Positions 1 to 6,329 of a stretch of DNA of 6,760 bases are shown one piece after another. Below the pieces are notes generated by a model, which saw only the letters and a list, made by a program, of their open reading frames with translations, was not told where the DNA came from and searched no databases. Numbering within the stretch: the stretch's first letter is position 1; the number at the start of each line of letters is the position of its first letter. The position numbers and the translations under genes were made by a program. Source of the stretch: Lachnospiraceae bacterium UBA7182 (GTDB taxonomy: Bacteria > Bacillota > Clostridia > Lachnospirales > Lachnospiraceae); NCBI GenBank assembly GCA_002491115.1, contig DKVI01000009.1:1-6760 (forward strand). The letters run 5' to 3'.

Positions 1-96
1 TGCATAAGTTGTAAAGTGGTGTTATTTTCACAACATCATGAAAATTTAAAACTATATGTATGATGAAAATGAAGATGGTATAAGACTACATGTTAC
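1..96. other. Intergenic sequence downstream of moeA
   Basis: This AT-rich stretch follows the moeA stop codon. It holds only a weak 7-bp hairpin (TGGTGTT/AACATCA, near 18-39) with no T-tract after it, so no terminator, promoter or gene can be supported. The end of the MATE-moeA transcript is probably outside the window. Confidence 0.5.
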
Positions 97-1305
97 CTAT
101 AAAAGAAATGCCTCCGCCTGTTCGCCCTGCTGTAACGGCGCGTGACCGGAAGGTATGTCAATCAAACAATTACATCCTGCCATAGATGCAAGAACTCCGT
201 TAGAATGCATGCCATTCGGAAGATAAAATACCCCTTTCTCCCAGAAAGCCCGTACAAATCTGCGCTGCCTGCCTGCTTTTCTAAATGTATCCGCCATTCT
301 TCCCTGCACCCGTGTAAGCTTTAATGTGTCATCCTGTTTCATCTTCTGTAAAAGCGGCCGTACCAAAAGTTCCACTGTCACAGCCACGCCAAAAGGATTA
401 CCGGACATACTGAGAATGGGAATCCCGTGATAAAGGGAAAAAACAGTCGGCATACCCGGCTTCATCTTCACTCCTTTAAAAACAGGTTCCGCCCGGAGCA
501 GATGAAGTGTTTCATGCATAATATCTTTTTTCCCCACAGATACTGCTCCTGTTGTAAGGATTACATCTGCGTTTTGGGCCACTTTTTCCATGGCTTTTGC
601 CATTCTAAAAGGATCGTCTTCTACAGACAGAGATTCTATGACCTGTACGCCAAAATCCATCAGACGGGCTGTCAGAAGAAAACGATTGCTGTTATAAATT
701 TTCCCCGGCAAAAGGGGCCGGCCCGGCTCTGTTACTTCGTCTCCGGTTGTAAACACCGCTACGCGCGGCAGACGAAAAACAGGTGCTTTTACCTGCCCCA
801 TCCCCGCAAGTACTCCGGATTCTACAAACCCAAGTCTTGTCCCCTTTTTTAATATCAACTGTCCCCTTTTAAACTCCTCCCCACGAAAACAGTAGTTTCC
901 CCATGTATTCTCCCTGCGGTAGATGAATACCATGTTCTCCCCACAGTCCGTATCTTCCTGGCGGATACAGCAATCGCACCCTGGCGGAATCGCTGCACCG
1001 GTCATAATGCGTACTGCCTGCCCTTCTTTTATTTCTTTTACATCATACTGCCCGGCATCAATCTCCCGCACCACATGCAGCCTGGCAGGATGATCTTCAG
1101 AAGCATCTTTAATATCTGCTGCTTTACAGGCATATCCGTCAATCGCAGAACGGTCAAACGGAGGATTATCAAAAGAAGCACACAGATTCTGCGCAAGAAT
1201 GCGCCCTGATAACTGTAAAATCCCTGCCTCCTCTGTGTCTGTAATCACTTCTGTGTGTTCCTGTATCTCTTTGATTGCCTGTTCTACTGTTATATTTTCC
1301 CTCAT
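97..1305 (-). CDS. moeA: Molybdopterin molybdotransferase MoeA
   Basis: MoeA inserts molybdate (or tungstate in tungsten users) into adenylylated molybdopterin, the last common step of Mo/W cofactor synthesis in the cytoplasm. The 402-residue product has the usual family length and domain order. The N-terminal MoeA part carries NPPFDRSAIDGYA (about 48-60) and RIMTGAAIPPGCD (99-111). The MogA-like cofactor-binding domain carries TTGDE (186-190), TTGAVSVGKKD (251-261), KPGMPT (282-287) and SGNPFG (301-306). A C-terminal beta domain runs from about 325 to the end. An open frame extends upstream to 1434, but I chose the ATG at 1305: it has an AGGGG ribosome binding site 10 nt upstream, family similarity begins there, and the longer form would overlap the upstream gene by about 100 bp. 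It lies 25 bp after the MATE gene and is probably co-transcribed with it. It most likely serves the AOR-family enzyme encoded nearby. The family assignment is secure; the metal (Mo or W) is not visible from the sequence. Confidence 0.95.
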   Translation of the reverse strand: MRENITVEQAIKEIQEHTEVITDTEEAGILQLSGRILAQNLCASFDNPPFDRSAIDGYACKAADIKDASEDHPARLHVVREIDAGQYDVKEIKEGQAVRIMTGAAIPPGCDCCIRQEDTDCGENMVFIYRRENTWGNYCFRGEEFKRGQLILKKGTRLGFVESGVLAGMGQVKAPVFRLPRVAVFTTGDEVTEPGRPLLPGKIYNSNRFLLTARLMDFGVQVIESLSVEDDPFRMAKAMEKVAQNADVILTTGAVSVGKKDIMHETLHLLRAEPVFKGVKMKPGMPTVFSLYHGIPILSMSGNPFGVAVTVELLVRPLLQKMKQDDTLKLTRVQGRMADTFRKAGRQRRFVRAFWEKGVFYLPNGMHSNGVLASMAGCNCLIDIPSGHAPLQQGEQAEAFLL

Positions 1306-1315
1306 ATACTGTTTT

Positions 1316-1320
1316 CCCCT
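1316..1320 (-). promoter_or_regulatory. Ribosome binding site of moeA
   Basis: The minus strand reads AGGGG here, 10 nt before the ATG at 1305. This supports starting moeA at 1305 rather than at the upstream in-frame ATG at 1434, which lies inside the MATE coding region. Confidence 0.7.
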
Positions 1321-1330
1321 GTCTTTTATT

Positions 1331-2686
1331 TTACATTCCACCTGTTTTTTGAACCCAAAAGCGCAGTTTATGATAATAATACAGACTGATACCCGCCGAA
1401 GCGACCGCAGCGATGGGATACGCCCACCAGACAAAAGTCAGGTCCCCTGTCAGGCTTAATAAATATGCCGCAGGCAGCAGAATCACCAGTTGTCGGAATA
1501 CCGACACCCACATACTGTATATACTTTTTCCCAATGCCTGAAACATAGAAGACAAAACAACGCTGAAACCCGCAAATATAAAATTACAGGATAAAATACG
1601 CAAAGCCGGATAGCCTAATTGTTTCATATGATCTGAAACATTAAAAAGCAGCAGCATTTTATCCGGAACAGTCTGAAACAGGATTGTGCAGATCACCATG
1701 ATACCGGTTACATAGATCAGGCTAAGCTTCAATGTCTTTCGGATTCTGTCTTTTCTCTTTGCTCCATAGTTAAAAGCAACTATGGGAACCATCGCGTTTC
1801 CCAGACCAAATACAGGCATAAACGCGAAGCTTTGCAATTTATAATACACACCAAAAACAGCGGTCGCCGTGGAGGTAAAACTAATCAGTATCAGATTCAT
1901 ACCATACACCATGACCGAAGCTAAAGACTGCATGATGACGGACGGCACACCGATTGCCAGGATATTTTGGGCAAGTTCCCTGTCTTTTTTTATATGGACT
2001 GCCGTTATCCTTATTTCTTTATTCCTGAAAAAATGAAAGCAGCATCCCAATACAGCCGCAACCGTCTGGCCTGCCACGGTCGCCAGCGCCGCGCCCTTGA
2101 CTCCCATGGCCGGGAAGTGAAAATATCCGAAGATCAATATGGGGTCCAGTATTATATTCACCACAGATCCCGCGCTTTGTACAACCATAGAACAAAATGT
2201 CTTTCCGGTAGACTGAAGCAGTTTCTCAAAGTACATCTGCAAAAATGCGCCCGCTGACAGGCAGCAGCAGATCTGATTATACAATATACCCTCAGATAAA
2301 ATCTTCTCATCCCCGGTCTGGGCAGTAAAATAGATTCTGCTTCCAAAAATTCCAAATAAAATAAAAATTCCCATACAGAGCATGGACAGGATAAGCCCCC
2401 AGCCGGCCGCTTTATCGGCATCCTGACCTTTTTTCGCTCCCAGGGCTCTGGATAATACCGCGCCCATTCCCACGCCCATCCCGGAACCTGCTGCTGTCAT
2501 AAAATTCTGTACAGGAAATACCAGAGAAACGGCAGTCAGTGCATGCTCACCGATTCTGGATACGAAAATACTGTCTGTCACATTATAGAAAGCCTGTACA
2601 AACATGGAGCATATCATCGGCAGCGCCATCGTAACCAGCAGTCTGTTCACTGGCATAATTCCCATCTTATTTTCTGTTTCTCTCAT
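1331..2686 (-). CDS. MATE family efflux transporter
   Basis: This is a polytopic inner-membrane protein of the MATE (NorM/DinF/MepA-like) superfamily, which exports drugs, metabolites or cationic compounds using a Na+ or H+ gradient. The 451-residue product has the normal length, with about twelve hydrophobic segments in two homologous halves. Family landmarks (residues from this start) are the N-terminal helix with NVTDSIFVSRIGEHALTAVS (about 34-53), GMGVGMGAVLSRALGAKK (about 65-82), ILDPILIFGYFHFPAMGVKG (about 178-197), and GLGNAMVPIVAFNYGAKRK in the second half, the counterpart of the first-half signature. The open frame reaches 2755, but that start would place the coding region across a strong terminator. 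The ATG at 2686 has AAAGG 8 nt upstream and is preferred. It is followed after 25 bp by moeA. The substrate is unknown; the link to the AOR cluster may be only positional. Confidence 0.92.
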   Translation of the reverse strand: MRETENKMGIMPVNRLLVTMALPMICSMFVQAFYNVTDSIFVSRIGEHALTAVSLVFPVQNFMTAAGSGMGVGMGAVLSRALGAKKGQDADKAAGWGLILSMLCMGIFILFGIFGSRIYFTAQTGDEKILSEGILYNQICCCLSAGAFLQMYFEKLLQSTGKTFCSMVVQSAGSVVNIILDPILIFGYFHFPAMGVKGAALATVAGQTVAAVLGCCFHFFRNKEIRITAVHIKKDRELAQNILAIGVPSVIMQSLASVMVYGMNLILISFTSTATAVFGVYYKLQSFAFMPVFGLGNAMVPIVAFNYGAKRKDRIRKTLKLSLIYVTGIMVICTILFQTVPDKMLLLFNVSDHMKQLGYPALRILSCNFIFAGFSVVLSSMFQALGKSIYSMWVSVFRQLVILLPAAYLLSLTGDLTFVWWAYPIAAVASAGISLYYYHKLRFWVQKTGGM

Positions 2687-2694
2687 ATTTTTAA

Positions 2695-2699
2695 CCTTT
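2695..2699 (-). promoter_or_regulatory. Ribosome binding site of the MATE gene
   Basis: The minus strand reads AAAGG, 8 nt before the ATG at 2686. Together with the terminator just upstream it fixes the start at 2686, not at the longer in-frame ATG at 2755. Confidence 0.65.
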
Positions 2700-2705
2700 G
2701 TGTGT

Positions 2706-2736
2706 TTTATAAAAAACAGGAGCGATACATTTTCAA
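2706..2736 (-). promoter_or_regulatory. Candidate sigma-A promoter for MATE-moeA
   Basis: On the minus strand a -35-like TTGAAA (2731-2736) and a -10-like TATAAA (2706-2711) are separated by 19 nt, slightly longer than ideal. Transcription would start near 2698-2702, giving a very short leader that just includes the ribosome binding site. The -35 box lies in the loop of the terminator hairpin and the -10 overlaps the end of its T-tract. It is the only credible promoter I see between the terminator and the MATE start. It was found by eye only. Confidence 0.4.
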
Positions 2737-2752
2737 TATGTACCGCCCCCTG
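2711..2752 (-). terminator. Rho-independent terminator after the MFS gene
   Basis: Reading the minus strand, the arm CAGGGGGCGGTACAT (2752-2738) pairs with ATGTATCGCTCCTG (2730-2717) across a 7-nt loop. This gives about 14 base pairs, with two G-U pairs and one bulged G, followed at once by six T (2716-2711). It begins 6 nt past the MFS stop codon. The other strand lacks a T-tract after the hairpin, so it acts on minus-strand transcripts. It separates the AOR-SDR-MFS unit from MATE-moeA. Confidence 0.85.
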
Positions 2753-2758
2753 CAATAA

Positions 2759-3940
2759 CTACTCCCCTTTTTGATATAATTCCGGAAGAAACAAAGCGAC
2801 TGCAGCCATAAGAACCATCACTGCTCCTGCCATCATAAAATAGGTATGAAAATTCTGTCCGGCGACCGGAGTAATGATATAGGTAGGTATCACAACCGCG
2901 CCGAGAAGCTCCAAAGTTGTAATGACCCCTCCTGCACTGCCTGCATAAGACGGGCCAATCTCCGGCAGCAGCATCGGAAAAGACATAAAAGTCGGAATCA
3001 GGCTTCCCATTCCAAATCCGGCTGCCAGTAAAGCCACCACGATCAGCCACACAGGAGCCATCCAGCCAAATGCCGTTCCGGCTGCCGTCACCAGAGCCAG
3101 CGTCACCAAAGCCGGTTTCATCCTTCCGATTCGGGCAATGATCGTCGGCCCCATAAAGGTTCCCAGCAGGCTTCCGATCGTCAGCACAGAAGAAACCACG
3201 CCGGCCATGGATTCGTTTATGCCCCTTGACTGAAGGGCTGTGGGAAGGAAGGATGAAAGAGCCACATTACATCCTAAGATACACATCAGGCAAATACCCA
3301 CCAGCCAGATATTCCTGCTTTTTACAACAGTCATAATAGATGTCAGAACAGATTCCTGCGGTCCGTTTCCTTCTGCTGCCTGGCCGCTTCCGTCATGGAT
3401 AAAAACAACCCACAGCACAACTATAAAAACAGACAGGATTCCCGTCAGGACAAAAGCTGAACGAACAGACGGAAACATTGCCGTAGTCGCTGTCCCCAGC
3501 GTCATTCCCAGCGTGCTCCCAACCATCGTCACGCCTACCATCTGTCCTACTTTCTCCGGCGGATACCACGCGCCCACCAGTTTGGACATATTTACATTGA
3601 TAAAAGTAACTCCGATACCCGCCAGTACCATACTTGCCATCAAGGATGTATAGTCACCGGCAAACGGCCGATAGCATAAGCCGGCCATCGTGACCACAAG
3701 TCCCACGGAAGTTACTTTTTTGACTCCGAATTTATCGGACATAATGCCGGCCACAATACCAAGCAGGATGGCAGGTATCATCGGCGCGGAAAAAGCGCTG
3801 GAAAACTGCACAGGCGTCATATGCATGCTTTCCATCAGCCGCGGCGCCAGAGGCGACAACTGGTATTGAAAATAATTCCCCAGTATTAATGTAACGAACA
3901 GAACCAAAACGCCTGCTTTTGCATAGTTTCCGGATTTCAT
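2759..3940 (-). CDS. MFS transporter (organic anion / NarK-CynX-like)
   Basis: This is an inner-membrane major facilitator superfamily transporter of 393 residues with twelve predicted helices (roughly 10-28, 49-67, 77-92, 98-116, 132-152, 161-181, 212-232, 245-262, 277-293, 297-320, 338-355, 366-385). The MFS motif A in the helix 2-3 loop reads GIMSDKFGVKK (65-75). A central hydrophilic loop (about 182-208) separates the two halves. Helix 5 (GVTMVGSTLGMTLG, 136-149), the preceding WYPPEKVGQ, and the glycine-rich helix 11 (SYAGSAGGV, 331-339) resemble the NarK/CynX/oxalate-formate side of the superfamily, so a small anion or carboxylate is a reasonable but unproven substrate. The start has GGGGGAG 6 nt upstream. 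It lies 25 bp after the SDR gene and is the last gene before a strong terminator, so it probably imports the substrate or exports the product of the SDR/AOR enzymes. Confidence 0.9.
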   Translation of the reverse strand: MKSGNYAKAGVLVLFVTLILGNYFQYQLSPLAPRLMESMHMTPVQFSSAFSAPMIPAILLGIVAGIMSDKFGVKKVTSVGLVVTMAGLCYRPFAGDYTSLMASMVLAGIGVTFINVNMSKLVGAWYPPEKVGQMVGVTMVGSTLGMTLGTATTAMFPSVRSAFVLTGILSVFIVVLWVVFIHDGSGQAAEGNGPQESVLTSIMTVVKSRNIWLVGICLMCILGCNVALSSFLPTALQSRGINESMAGVVSSVLTIGSLLGTFMGPTIIARIGRMKPALVTLALVTAAGTAFGWMAPVWLIVVALLAAGFGMGSLIPTFMSFPMLLPEIGPSYAGSAGGVITTLELLGAVVIPTYIITPVAGQNFHTYFMMAGAVMVLMAAVALFLPELYQKGE

Positions 3941-3965
3941 CTTTGACTCCCCCTTCTTTCAGTGA

Positions 3966-4727
3966 TTAATTGCTGATACACACGCCTCCGTCAATGACAA
4001 GGTTTGTACCTGTAACAAAGGAGGATTCATCCGATCCAAGATATACCGCACCGTAAGCGATATCGTCCGGTTCTCCGAGACGGCCCAGCATGCAGACGGA
4101 ATTGATCATGGCATCCTGCGCTTCTTTGCTGTTTTTAATATCCTCCGGCGTCATGCCTGTATTAATCGGACCCGGCAGGATACAGTTGATCCTGATCCCC
4201 TGTCTTGCAAACTCTTTTGCGACATTTCTGGACAGGTTGGTCACGGCTGCTTTCATAGCGCCATAATAATACGCGTTTAATTCCGGCCAGACAGAAGATA
4301 TGGAAGCGACATTGATAATATTTCCTTTTCCTGCTTTTACCATTTCAGGGAGAAAGGCCTGCATCGTCCACACATACGCTCTGTAGTTTGTCTCCATAAT
4401 GAAGTCAAAATCTTCATCCGTATGGTCAAGGAACGGTTTATGTACCAGCACACCGGCAGAATTAAATAAAATATCAACTTTGCCGAATCTGTCATAGGCC
4501 GCTTTTTTCAGCGTTTCAATGGATTCTTTTTTGCGCAGGTCACAGGAAACAAAGATACTCTCGCCGCCCATGGCCGCGATCTTGTCTGTAAGTACTTTTC
4601 CCTTTTCCTCGTTCCTTCCTACCGTTACTACTTTTGCTCCTTCTTTTACATACATCAAAGCAACTGCTTCCCCGATGCCTGACGTTGCGCCTGTTACTAC
4701 CGCTACTTTGTTTTCAAGTCTTCCCAT
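3966..4727 (-). CDS. Classical SDR family oxidoreductase
   Basis: This is a cytoplasmic NAD(P)-dependent alcohol/ketone oxidoreductase of the classical short-chain dehydrogenase/reductase family, at the typical length of 253 residues. The Rossmann signature TGATSGIG is at 12-19, NSAG at 89-92, and the catalytic tetrad fits Asn114, Ser142, Tyr155 and Lys159 (YGAMK), followed by PGPINTGM (185-192). The second beta strand ends in VGRNE with no acidic residue, and Arg38 weakly favours NADP(H). The C-terminal GTNLVIDGG (240-248) is the usual substrate-side ending of FabG- and hydroxysteroid-dehydrogenase-like members. The substrate cannot be read from the sequence: sugars, hydroxysteroids and simple alcohols are all possible. 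The start has an excellent AAAGGAGG at 4738-4745, 10 nt upstream. It sits between the AOR-family gene (37 bp upstream) and the MFS gene, so it likely works in the same pathway. Confidence 0.93.
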   Translation of the reverse strand: MGRLENKVAVVTGATSGIGEAVALMYVKEGAKVVTVGRNEEKGKVLTDKIAAMGGESIFVSCDLRKKESIETLKKAAYDRFGKVDILFNSAGVLVHKPFLDHTDEDFDFIMETNYRAYVWTMQAFLPEMVKAGKGNIINVASISSVWPELNAYYYGAMKAAVTNLSRNVAKEFARQGIRINCILPGPINTGMTPEDIKNSKEAQDAMINSVCMLGRLGEPDDIAYGAVYLGSDESSFVTGTNLVIDGGVCISN

Positions 4728-4737
4728 TTTTTAAATT

Positions 4738-4745
4738 CCTCCTTT
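4738..4745 (-). promoter_or_regulatory. Strong Shine-Dalgarno of the SDR gene
   Basis: The minus strand reads AAAGGAGG, a near-perfect complement to the 16S rRNA tail, 10 nt before the SDR ATG. It is the strongest ribosome binding site in the window. I see no convincing promoter in the 37-bp gap, so the SDR gene appears to depend on upstream transcription. Confidence 0.75.
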
Positions 4746-4764
4746 ATGATGATTTATATCTGTT

Positions 4765-6312
4765 CTATCCGGGCAATTTCCCCAGCTTCTCCATTTCATC
4801 CGCCACATCTTTCAGCCCGTACTTTTCCCATGTGTCACGGTAGGGCCAAGCTGTCTTTTTGTCCCATCCTCTGGTCTCATAGTACATATCTACCAGATGG
4901 TTAAAACCGTCCCAGTCCGCCGTTTCTCCCCATGGATCAGGGATACAGATTCCCGGCCATACGGCTTCTACTTCCATTTTCCGGTCTCTTCCAAAGTTCC
5001 GGATCAGGATCGCGCGGTACAAAAGTTTGGATCTGACAGCGGACTCGTTGAGTTCTTCTTCCGACATGGGATAGCCCGTAGCGGCCTCATACATCTCCGC
5101 TTCCATGGACGTCCACCAAAGGTCCGGGCTCTGCCACTCGCAGCAGGTCACGCTGTCTTTCATCTCTCCTTTATTTTCATTCATAATGATACTGTCTACC
5201 AGCGTCTGACTGTTATACGGATCATCTTTGATTTTAAGATAATTCTCATAGGTGTCATGATGATGTTCCACCGTCTGCATATCTCTGGAAGAAGTCATCA
5301 GTTCAATCGTTGACGCCAGCCATGTGGGCTTTGTGATCGTAGCCTCGTAGCCGCGCCCCTGCCAGTGGAAAGAATGTCCCCATGCAGTCTCAAGGCTGAT
5401 GGGCAGATCCAGAGACGGATTGCCGGGAAGCACCCCGGAGCGTCTTCCATGATAAATCGTGTCCCCGAATTTTTCCTTTCCCAGCGTCCGGATCGCCCTT
5501 GCCATTCCTTCTGCCAGAAGATTTCCGTAGTACCCTTTGCGATATACGATCTGATCCAACATGTATGCTACAAAATCAGAGGATTCCACATCAATCTCCA
5601 TTCCGAAGTCAATATCATCAAACACGCCTTCTTTCTGCCCCATAGACAGCCACGGAAGAAGCCATATGGTTACATCCCACTTGTCCATGCCATATTCATT
5701 GCAAAGTTCATTAATCAGATTCCCTTTTTCAAAATCCGGCTTCCAGAAATCAAGCCTGTCCGGCATGATCGGCGCGGTCATTTCTTCAAAATACGGGTCG
5801 GTCGGGTCAGGAACAGGCGGTTCTCCGCTGAGCATCTTACAGGGCAGCACATGATTCTGGTGCGTCATCCAGTTGGCTCCGATGCTGTTGGGAACATCTG
5901 TCGCAAAGCCATAGGCAAAGATACTGACACATTTCTCCACATGGTTGATCTTGTCGTCCGTAAAATAAGAGTCTGTATCCATCATCAGACAGTTGCAGTG
6001 CTGGTTGCATCCATGGCTACAGGCCACGTTTCCGCGCACCCAATGTCCTTTTGCGTCGTTTCCCGGAAGCCCCTGCCTGTCCTGTTCCCTGACAGGAGAC
6101 GGACGCATATAGGGACTGCCCATGGTCATCCGCAGTTGAAAGACTTTATCTATATCCGCTGCAATGACCACCCCTGTTCCATGGCAGGTAATTGCTTTTA
6201 GGTTTTTTGAACCCCATACGGCTCCAAAACCGCTCTTGGCCATGACATTGTCATTACTTGTGGTAATGGAAGCATTGCGTACCAGATGCTCTCCGGCCGG
6301 CCCTATGACCAT
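4765..6312 (-). CDS. Aldehyde:ferredoxin oxidoreductase family protein, N-terminally truncated (probably interrupted)
   Basis: AOR-family enzymes hold a tungsto- or molybdo-bispterin and a [4Fe-4S] cluster and oxidise aldehydes, or reduce acids or related substrates, with ferredoxin. The 515-residue frame opens directly at MVIGPAGEHLVRNASI (1-16), then SGFGAVWGSKNLKAI (27-41), both hallmarks of the end of the AOR N-terminal domain. The cluster region has Cys98, Cys102 and Cys106, with a likely fourth ligand Cys391 in DSVTCC (386-391). The first pterin-binding motif appears as NEYGMD (205-210). The C-terminus (DMYYETRGWD, 475-484) is complete. Full-length members have about 600-700 residues, so roughly 150-180 N-terminal residues are missing, including the start of the cofactor-binding domain. 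The first ATG has no good ribosome binding site; in-frame codons continue upstream to a TGA at 6364-6366 and read RKKFKS just before the Met. A transposase tail lies just upstream. I infer an insertion-broken gene whose product is probably inactive. The natural substrate is unknown. Confidence 0.85.
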   Translation of the reverse strand: MVIGPAGEHLVRNASITTSNDNVMAKSGFGAVWGSKNLKAITCHGTGVVIAADIDKVFQLRMTMGSPYMRPSPVREQDRQGLPGNDAKGHWVRGNVACSHGCNQHCNCLMMDTDSYFTDDKINHVEKCVSIFAYGFATDVPNSIGANWMTHQNHVLPCKMLSGEPPVPDPTDPYFEEMTAPIMPDRLDFWKPDFEKGNLINELCNEYGMDKWDVTIWLLPWLSMGQKEGVFDDIDFGMEIDVESSDFVAYMLDQIVYRKGYYGNLLAEGMARAIRTLGKEKFGDTIYHGRRSGVLPGNPSLDLPISLETAWGHSFHWQGRGYEATITKPTWLASTIELMTSSRDMQTVEHHHDTYENYLKIKDDPYNSQTLVDSIIMNENKGEMKDSVTCCEWQSPDLWWTSMEAEMYEAATGYPMSEEELNESAVRSKLLYRAILIRNFGRDRKMEVEAVWPGICIPDPWGETADWDGFNHLVDMYYETRGWDKKTAWPYRDTWEKYGLKDVADEMEKLGKLPG

Positions 6313-6329
6313 ACTTTTAAATTTTTTCC

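Noticed and set aside
18..39. Weak hairpin (TGGTGTT/AACATCA) downstream of moeA as a terminator
   Set aside because: The stem is only 7 bp with one wobble, and no T-tract follows on the minus strand.
427..852. A 141-codon plus-strand open frame opposite moeA
   Set aside because: It is antisense to a well-conserved MoeA region, has cysteine/tyrosine/lysine-rich random-looking composition, and shows no recognisable domain.
5365..6201. A 278-codon plus-strand open frame opposite the AOR gene
   Set aside because: It is antisense to a clearly homologous protein, has arginine/histidine/proline-rich composition typical of a shadow frame, and resembles no family.
6322..6327. A run of six A (minus strand) where loss of one base would fuse the upstream 63-codon frame to the AOR frame, suggesting a sequencing error or programmed frameshift
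   Set aside because: The upstream frame carries no AOR-like sequence and closes at 6527-6529, so a frameshift would not restore the missing ~150-180 residues. Truncation by insertion explains more.
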